Assembly: GCA_021771035.1 (NCBI GenBank)
Contig: JAETPU010000018.1
Coordinates: 1 to 60,782 of the forward strand
Reading direction: 5' to 3'
Length of the DNA: 60,782 bases
Source: Marvinbryantia formatexigens
GTDB taxonomy: Bacteria; Bacillota; Clostridia; Oscillospirales; Ruminococcaceae
The notes below the pieces were generated by a model. That model was given only the letters and a program-made list of their open reading frames with translations, had not been told where the DNA came from and ran no database searches. Positions within the stretch are counted from its first letter, which is position 1; every line of letters begins with the position of its first letter. Both the position numbers and the translations under genes were made by a program. Below are positions 60,310 to 60,782 of this stretch, in pieces.

Positions 60310-60782
60310 ATCCCGCTGTTACGGTAACAACTTCATAGACGAAAATAAAAACTGAACTTGCATCAGCGGCATTAGAAACCAAGAAGAGCTTGCGGGTTCT
60401 TGGTTTCTACCAGCCTCTACTCATTGAGTGCAAAAAACTACCCCCAAGGGGGTGTTCCCAAAGAGGGGGAACGCCTCTTTGGCGAATCTTTGCCTACTTT
60501 CTGTTCGGCAGAAAGTAGGTGCCCCCCGCGGCATGAGCGGGTTGGGTAGGTAATTGGACGATAATCTTTTTGGAAGGTAAAACCACTGTTTTTGTTGCCA
60601 CGGCAATATTGGATTCCCTAAATCTAAATGGAAAAGTAGGATGATTTTCACCCATGCAGATTATCCTCCAATTCCTTCCCCAAGCCCTGCCGGGCGGCGA
60701 AACTTTCTGATAGCAGAAAGTTACCAAAGACTACAAAGGGGAGAGAGGATTTCGATTTTCCTCTCTCCCCTTTGAAACCCCA
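60310..60782 (+). repeat. Repeat family A, block running out of the window
   Basis: In order: a CCCGCTGTTACGG segment, hairpin AGAAACCAAGAA / TTCTTGGTTTCT (60374-60408), CCAAAGAGG / CCTCTTTGG module, hairpin CTACTTTCTG / CAGAAAGTAG, a complete core (about 60520-60700) with GGTAATTGGACGATAATC and GATTATCCTCCAATTCC ends, and the hairpin with loop TTTCGATT (stem AAAGGGGAGAGAGG). The block is cut by the window edge. Confidence 0.85.

Overview
The window looks like a chromosomal segment of a GC-rich, anaerobic, spore-forming member of the Clostridia, probably an Oscillospiraceae/Ruminococcaceae-type gut bacterium. The evidence is the germination protease gpr with spoIIP, a sporulation sigma factor sigK, strong AGGAGG ribosome sites, a CIRCE-controlled hsp20, an oxygen-sensitive glycyl radical enzyme with its activase, and a Gram-positive type RND pump. 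No species is named because nothing in the sequence fixes one. I saw no transposase, phage, plasmid or CRISPR gene and no tRNA.

Layout. 1-150: end of an rRNA operon (5S rRNA and terminator). 0.2-3.5 kb: zinc-ribbon fragment, then the leftward gpr-spoIIP-small membrane protein operon. 3.9-9.2 kb: small membrane protein, yaaA, rpsT, prmA and rsmE. 9.3-14.5 kb: queT with a possible preQ1 element, then a glycyl radical enzyme, its activase and a divergent AraC regulator. 15.4-19.5 kb: a large RND exporter. 20.9-33 kb: an AbrB-type regulator and a polysaccharide-degradation cluster (large unassigned protein, DUF4091/GH123-like enzyme, deacetylase-like protein, esterase, GH51-like enzyme) with no transporter. 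33-39.4 kb: hsp20, ferritin-like protein, sigK, dgt, a CBM9-like protein, a small membrane protein and an SGNH hydrolase. 39.4-45.5 kb: lipoprotein, tspO, YoaK-type protein, ABC ATPase with an alpha/beta hydrolase, and an MFS carrier. 45.9-53.8 kb: ilvA and the arginine operon argC-GNAT-argJ-argB-argD behind a promoter with an ARG-box-like operator. 54.4-60.3 kb: a MATE exporter behind a leader terminator, an OmpR/VanS-like two-component pair, and three helix-turn-helix genes, the last two AT-rich.

The most unusual content is non-coding. Two families of dispersed intergenic repeats fill roughly a tenth of the window. Family A is a modular set of hairpins (nine blocks, about 5 kb). In it, stems change sequence between copies while pairing is kept, and one module is a core with terminal inverted repeats like a miniature element. 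Family B is a roughly 110-150 base unit, found in tandem pairs or singly at four loci. It folds as a three-way junction (outer stem plus two hairpins) next to a palindrome whose sequence is completely different from copy to copy. Each unit starts with an extended -10-like motif, and every copy has the same orientation as both flanking genes. I do not recognise either family. Both deserve a covariation analysis and an RNA-seq check.

All coordinates and base pairings were read by eye. Family assignments rest on motifs I recognise, not on database searches.
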